DNA of 16,590 nt from Dongia_A sp044226685 (GTDB lineage: Bacteria > Pseudomonadota > Alphaproteobacteria > Dongiales > Dongiaceae): assembly GCA_044226685.1 (NCBI GenBank), contig JBGAGP010000105.1, forward strand, positions 1-16,590, read 5' to 3'. The first letter of the stretch is position 1. The number at the start of each line of letters is the position of its first letter. A program made the position numbers and the translations under genes. Under the pieces are notes generated by a model. It made no database searches and was not told the origin of the DNA. It saw nothing but the letters and a program-made list of their open reading frames with translations. Of the stretch, positions 13,728 through 16,590 are shown in pieces.

Positions 13728-14990
13728 TCAGGCGAGCCAATCCGGCATCTGATCTAGCCCGATAATATGGTCATAATTGGGCCGCGGGCGGACAATGTCA
13801 AAGCGGTCGCCCCGGACCAGGACTTCGGCCGCCGGCAGCCGGGTATTGTAGGTCGAGGACATCACGGCGCCATAGGCCCCGGCAGTCATGAAGGCCATCA
13901 GATCGCCCTGGGACACCGGCGGCAGGGGCCTTTGCTCCGCAAAGCGATCGCCGGTTTCGCAGATCGGGCCGACCACGTCGGCGGGTTCGACCGGCGCGCC
14001 TTTGGCCGGCTCCCGGACCGGCAGGATCGCGTGATAGGCGTCGTACAGGGTCGGCCGGATCAAATCGTTCATCGCCGCGTCGACGATCACGAATTTGCGA
14101 CTGACGCCCTCTTTCACGCTGATGATGCGGGACACCAGGATGCCGGCGTTGCCGACGATGGAGCGGCCCGGCTCGATCTCGATCTTGGTGCCCAGCGGCT
14201 CGATCACCTCGCGCACCAGCCGCGCGTAATCCTCGAGCCGGATGGGTGTCTCGTCGCGATAGGCGATGCCGACGCCGCCGCCGAGGTCGATGCGGTCCAC
14301 CTTCATGCCGCCCTTGCGCAGCGTGCTGGTGAGGTCGGCGATCTTGGCGAAGGCGGCGCGATAGGGCGCGATGTCGGTCAATTGCGAGCCGATGTGGACG
14401 GCGAGGCCGACGATCTCGATGCCCGGCATGCGGCTGGCGGCGGAATAGACCTGTGCCGCCTGGTCGATGTCGATGCCGAACTTGTTCTCCGCCTTGCCGG
14501 TGGAGATCTTGGCATGGGTCTTGGCGTCGACATCGGGGTTGATGCGCAGCGTGACCGGCGCCTTGCGGCCCATCGCGACGGCGACCTCGTTCAAGGTCTC
14601 CAGCTCGCCCTGGGATTCGACGTTGAACTGGTGGATGCCGGCTTCCAGCGCGGCCCGCATCTCGTCGCGCGTCTTGCCGACGCCGGCGAAGACGATCCGG
14701 TCGGCCGGCACGCCGGCCTTGAGCGCCCGGTACATCTCGCCCACCGATACGACATCGGCGCCGGCGCCGGCCTTGGCCAGGGTGCGGATCACCGCCTGGT
14801 TGGAATTGGCCTTCAGCGAGTAGAAGATGCCGACGCCCAGCGCGCCGAGCGTCTTCGCATAGGCCTGGTAGTTGTCGGTCAGCGTGGCGCTGGAATAGCA
14901 GTAGAAGGGCGTGCCGATGGCCTCGGCGATGCGCCGCACCGGAACAGCCTCGACGTGCAGGTCGCCGTCGACATAGCGGAAATGACTCAT
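13728..14990 (-). CDS. lysA: Diaminopimelate decarboxylase
   Basis: A 420-residue PLP enzyme of fold type III that decarboxylates meso-diaminopimelate to L-lysine, the last step of the pathway. The Schiff-base lysine is Lys60 in F-Y-S-L-K-A-N. His199 lies in V-H-I-G-S-Q, the phosphate-binding G-G-G is at 237-239, and E-P-G-R-S is at 273-277. The active-site cysteine from the partner subunit is C344 in C-E-T-G-D, and Tyr373 in A-G-A-Y-G closes the substrate pocket. Length and motif order are those of a complete, active LysA. The start is ATG 14990, 43 bases after the stop of the small lipoprotein gene. No strong Shine-Dalgarno site is visible, so coupling to the upstream genes is likely. Confidence 0.97.
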   Translation of the reverse strand: MSHFRYVDGDLHVEAVPVRRIAEAIGTPFYCYSSATLTDNYQAYAKTLGALGVGIFYSLKANSNQAVIRTLAKAGAGADVVSVGEMYRALKAGVPADRIVFAGVGKTRDEMRAALEAGIHQFNVESQGELETLNEVAVAMGRKAPVTLRINPDVDAKTHAKISTGKAENKFGIDIDQAAQVYSAASRMPGIEIVGLAVHIGSQLTDIAPYRAAFAKIADLTSTLRKGGMKVDRIDLGGGVGIAYRDETPIRLEDYARLVREVIEPLGTKIEIEPGRSIVGNAGILVSRIISVKEGVSRKFVIVDAAMNDLIRPTLYDAYHAILPVREPAKGAPVEPADVVGPICETGDRFAEQRPLPPVSQGDLMAFMTAGAYGAVMSSTYNTRLPAAEVLVRGDRFDIVRPRPNYDHIIGLDQMPDWLA

Positions 14991-15033
14991 GCGGTGGATG
15001 GCCCTGTGCCCGTCCGGCGCGGCGGCAGCCGCG

Positions 15034-15210
15034 TCAGTTGAAGATGCCCTGCTGCGGGTCGGTGGATTTCGGGTATTGCTGCGGGAACTGATCGGTCTGG
15101 CCCGGCGGCAGTTGCGGCGGGCCCTTCTTGCCGCAGCCGGCCGGCGCCAGCGCGACCAGAGCCAGCAGCGCCAGCGTCATCCAGCGTCCCAAGCCCAAAT
15201 GCCTTCTCAT
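15034..15210 (-). CDS. lptM: LptM (YifL)-like small lipoprotein
   Basis: A 58-residue lipoprotein precursor. Basic residues at the N-terminus (M-R-R-H), a hydrophobic core at about 11-22 and the lipobox-like P-A-G-C (Cys26) form a type II signal. The mature part begins C-G-K-K-G-P-P-Q-L-P-P and ends after about 33 residues. C-G-x-K-G-P is the signature of the LptM/YifL family, which in E. coli helps LptD mature in the outer-membrane LPS translocon. Pro at the -3 position is not ideal, but the family tolerates it. The start ATG overlaps the argH stop by four bases (ATGA, 15207-15210), a sign of translational coupling. Small lipoproteins of this type commonly sit between argH and lysA in proteobacteria. 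The gene is easily missed because of its size. Confidence 0.85.
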   Translation of the reverse strand: MRRHLGLGRWMTLALLALVALAPAGCGKKGPPQLPPGQTDQFPQQYPKSTDPQQGIFN

Positions 15211-16574
15211 GCGAAACGCTCCCGCGCTGCCTTGACCGCTTGCCGCACATTCTCCGGCGCGGTGCCGCCGAACGACGTGCGGCTCGCCACCGACTGGTCG
15301 ACGCCAAGGACGGAGAATACCGCATCGGTGATGCGCGGCTCCACCCCCTGCATGTCGGCAAGGCTGAGGTCCTGCAGCCGGCAAGCGCGGCCCTCCGCCA
15401 GGCGCACCAGGCTGCCGGTCACGTGGTGGGCGTTGCGGAAGGGCAGGCCCAGGGCCCGTACCAGCCAATCGGCGAGGTCGGTGGCGGTCAGGAAGCCGCC
15501 ATCGGTCGCCTGACGCATCCGCGCCGCGTTCACCGTCATGTCGCGCACCATGCCGGCCGTGGCGGCGACGCAGAGCGCCATGGCGTCGCTGGCCGCGAAG
15601 GTCGGCGCCTTGTCGTCCTGCAGATCCTTGCCGTAGCTGAGCGGCAGGCCCTTGACGATAATCAGCAGCTGGGTCAGCGCGCCGACCACATGCCCGACCT
15701 TGCCGCGCACCAGCTCGGCGGCGTCCGGGTTGCGCTTCTGCGGCATGATCGAGGAGCCGGTCGTATAGGCGTCGCTCAACGAGATGAAGCGGAAGCCGTC
15801 GCTCATCCAGATCACGATCTCCTCGGCCAGGCGCGAGAGATGCACGCCGAGGATGGAGAGTGCCGCCAGGTATTCCAGCGCGAAATCGCGGCTCGACACG
15901 CTGTCCATGGAATTGGCGGTCGGCCGGTCGAAGCCGAGCGCCGCCGCCGTCGCGTGGCGGTCGATCGGGAACGACGTGCCGGCCAGCGCCGCGGCGCCCA
16001 GCGGGCATTCGTTCAGCCGCTTGCGGCAGTCGGTCACCCGGCCGAGGTCGCGGCCCAGCATTTCCACATAGGCCAGCAGGTGGTGGCCGAAGGTGACCGG
16101 CTGGGCCGGCTGCAGATGGGTGTAGCCGGGCATCACGGTGCCGGCATGCTCCTCTGCCCGGTCGAGCAAGGTGTGGATCAGGTCCTTCAGCTCGACCGCG
16201 AGCTGGTCGATGGCGCGGCGCACCCAGAGGCGGAAATCGGTCGCCACCTGGTCGTTGCGCGAGCGTGCGGTGTGCAGCCGGCCCGCGGCATCGCCGATCA
16301 GGTCCTTCAGCCGCGATTCCACGTTCATGTGGATGTCTTCCAGCGCCACCTGGAACTCGAAGCGGCCCTCGTCGATCTCCTTGCGGATGCGCTGCAATCC
16401 GTCGGCGATGGCGGCGCCGTCGGCGGCGGTGAGGATGCCCTGCCGGACCAGCATGGCGGCATGGGCCTGCGAGCCCTCGATATCCTCCTTGTAGAGGCGC
16501 TTGTCGACATCGATGGAGGCGTTAATCTGCTGCATCACTTCGGCGGGGCCGCCGCCGAACCGGCCGCCCCACAT
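15207..16574 (-). CDS. argH: Argininosuccinate lyase
   Basis: Cleaves argininosuccinate to arginine and fumarate, the last step of arginine synthesis, in the cytoplasm as a homotetramer. From ATG 16574 the product is 455 residues. Conserved regions are M-W-G-G-R-F at the start, T-A-R-S-R-N-D (102-108), G-Y-T-H-L-Q-P-A-Q-P (150-159) with the catalytic Thr-His pair, and the superfamily signature G-S-S-I-M-P-Q-K-R-N-P-D (273-284) holding the catalytic Ser. The frame stays open to the right edge of the window (S-G-A-S-R before the Met), and many alphaproteobacterial ArgH proteins have a short extra N-terminus. The true start may therefore lie outside the window, and I see no clear ribosome site for 16574. 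It overlaps the lipoprotein gene by four bases. Confidence 0.96.
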   Translation of the reverse strand: MWGGRFGGGPAEVMQQINASIDVDKRLYKEDIEGSQAHAAMLVRQGILTAADGAAIADGLQRIRKEIDEGRFEFQVALEDIHMNVESRLKDLIGDAAGRLHTARSRNDQVATDFRLWVRRAIDQLAVELKDLIHTLLDRAEEHAGTVMPGYTHLQPAQPVTFGHHLLAYVEMLGRDLGRVTDCRKRLNECPLGAAALAGTSFPIDRHATAAALGFDRPTANSMDSVSSRDFALEYLAALSILGVHLSRLAEEIVIWMSDGFRFISLSDAYTTGSSIMPQKRNPDAAELVRGKVGHVVGALTQLLIIVKGLPLSYGKDLQDDKAPTFAASDAMALCVAATAGMVRDMTVNAARMRQATDGGFLTATDLADWLVRALGLPFRNAHHVTGSLVRLAEGRACRLQDLSLADMQGVEPRITDAVFSVLGVDQSVASRTSFGGTAPENVRQAVKAARERFA

Positions 16575-16590
16575 GCGGCTGGCGCCGGAG

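Noticed and set aside
15211..16008. Long minus-strand frame running through argH into the lipoprotein frame
   Set aside because: The part upstream of ATG 15210 is an out-of-frame reading of argH. Only the last 58 codons, with their own start and lipoprotein signal, are real.

Overview
This 16.6 kb window looks like an ordinary chromosomal stretch of a GC-rich alphaproteobacterium, probably of the Rhodospirillales or a close relative. The lineage is inferred from gene content, not proven. The clues are two familiar alphaproteobacterial neighbourhoods, argH - small LptM-like lipoprotein - lysA - DUF4175/TIGR02302 protein and ftsE - ftsX - DUF218 - plsC, plus a B12-dependent (class II) ribonucleotide reductase, a zinc-ribbon/DUF3426 protein beside ftsE and a CpdR-like receiver.

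Layout. 1-256: C-terminal piece of a C13-type peptidase (+). 264-833: GNAT acetyltransferase (-). 887-1794: a small accessory patch, holding an orphan HigA-type antitoxin, an imperfect duplication that carries a second copy of its 3' end, and a membrane-anchored protein of unknown function with clearly lower GC and an unclear start. 1868-4216: nrdJ (-). 4217-4542: intergenic region with one perfect and two imperfect DnaA boxes. 4543-5010: small polytopic membrane protein (+). 5085-8216: ftsE-ftsX-ydcF-plsC cluster on the minus strand. 8360-9298: divergent zinc-ribbon/DUF3426 membrane protein. 9558-9858: CpdR-like receiver gene that appears broken by a frameshifting internal deletion. 9979-11139: MFS transporter (+). 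11152-13659: DUF4175 protein (-). 13728-16574: lysA, lptM-like lipoprotein and argH (-).

Functions are mostly housekeeping: deoxynucleotide synthesis (NrdJ), division and envelope remodelling (FtsEX), phospholipid synthesis (PlsC family), envelope DUF218 function, arginine synthesis (ArgH), lysine/diaminopimelate metabolism (LysA) and outer-membrane LPS assembly (LptM-like).

I found no convincing new multi-gene system. The points most worth checking are the disrupted CpdR-like gene, the orphan antitoxin with the duplicated 3' end next to a low-GC membrane gene, and the DnaA boxes upstream of nrdJ. No tRNA, rRNA, CRISPR array or insertion sequence was seen.
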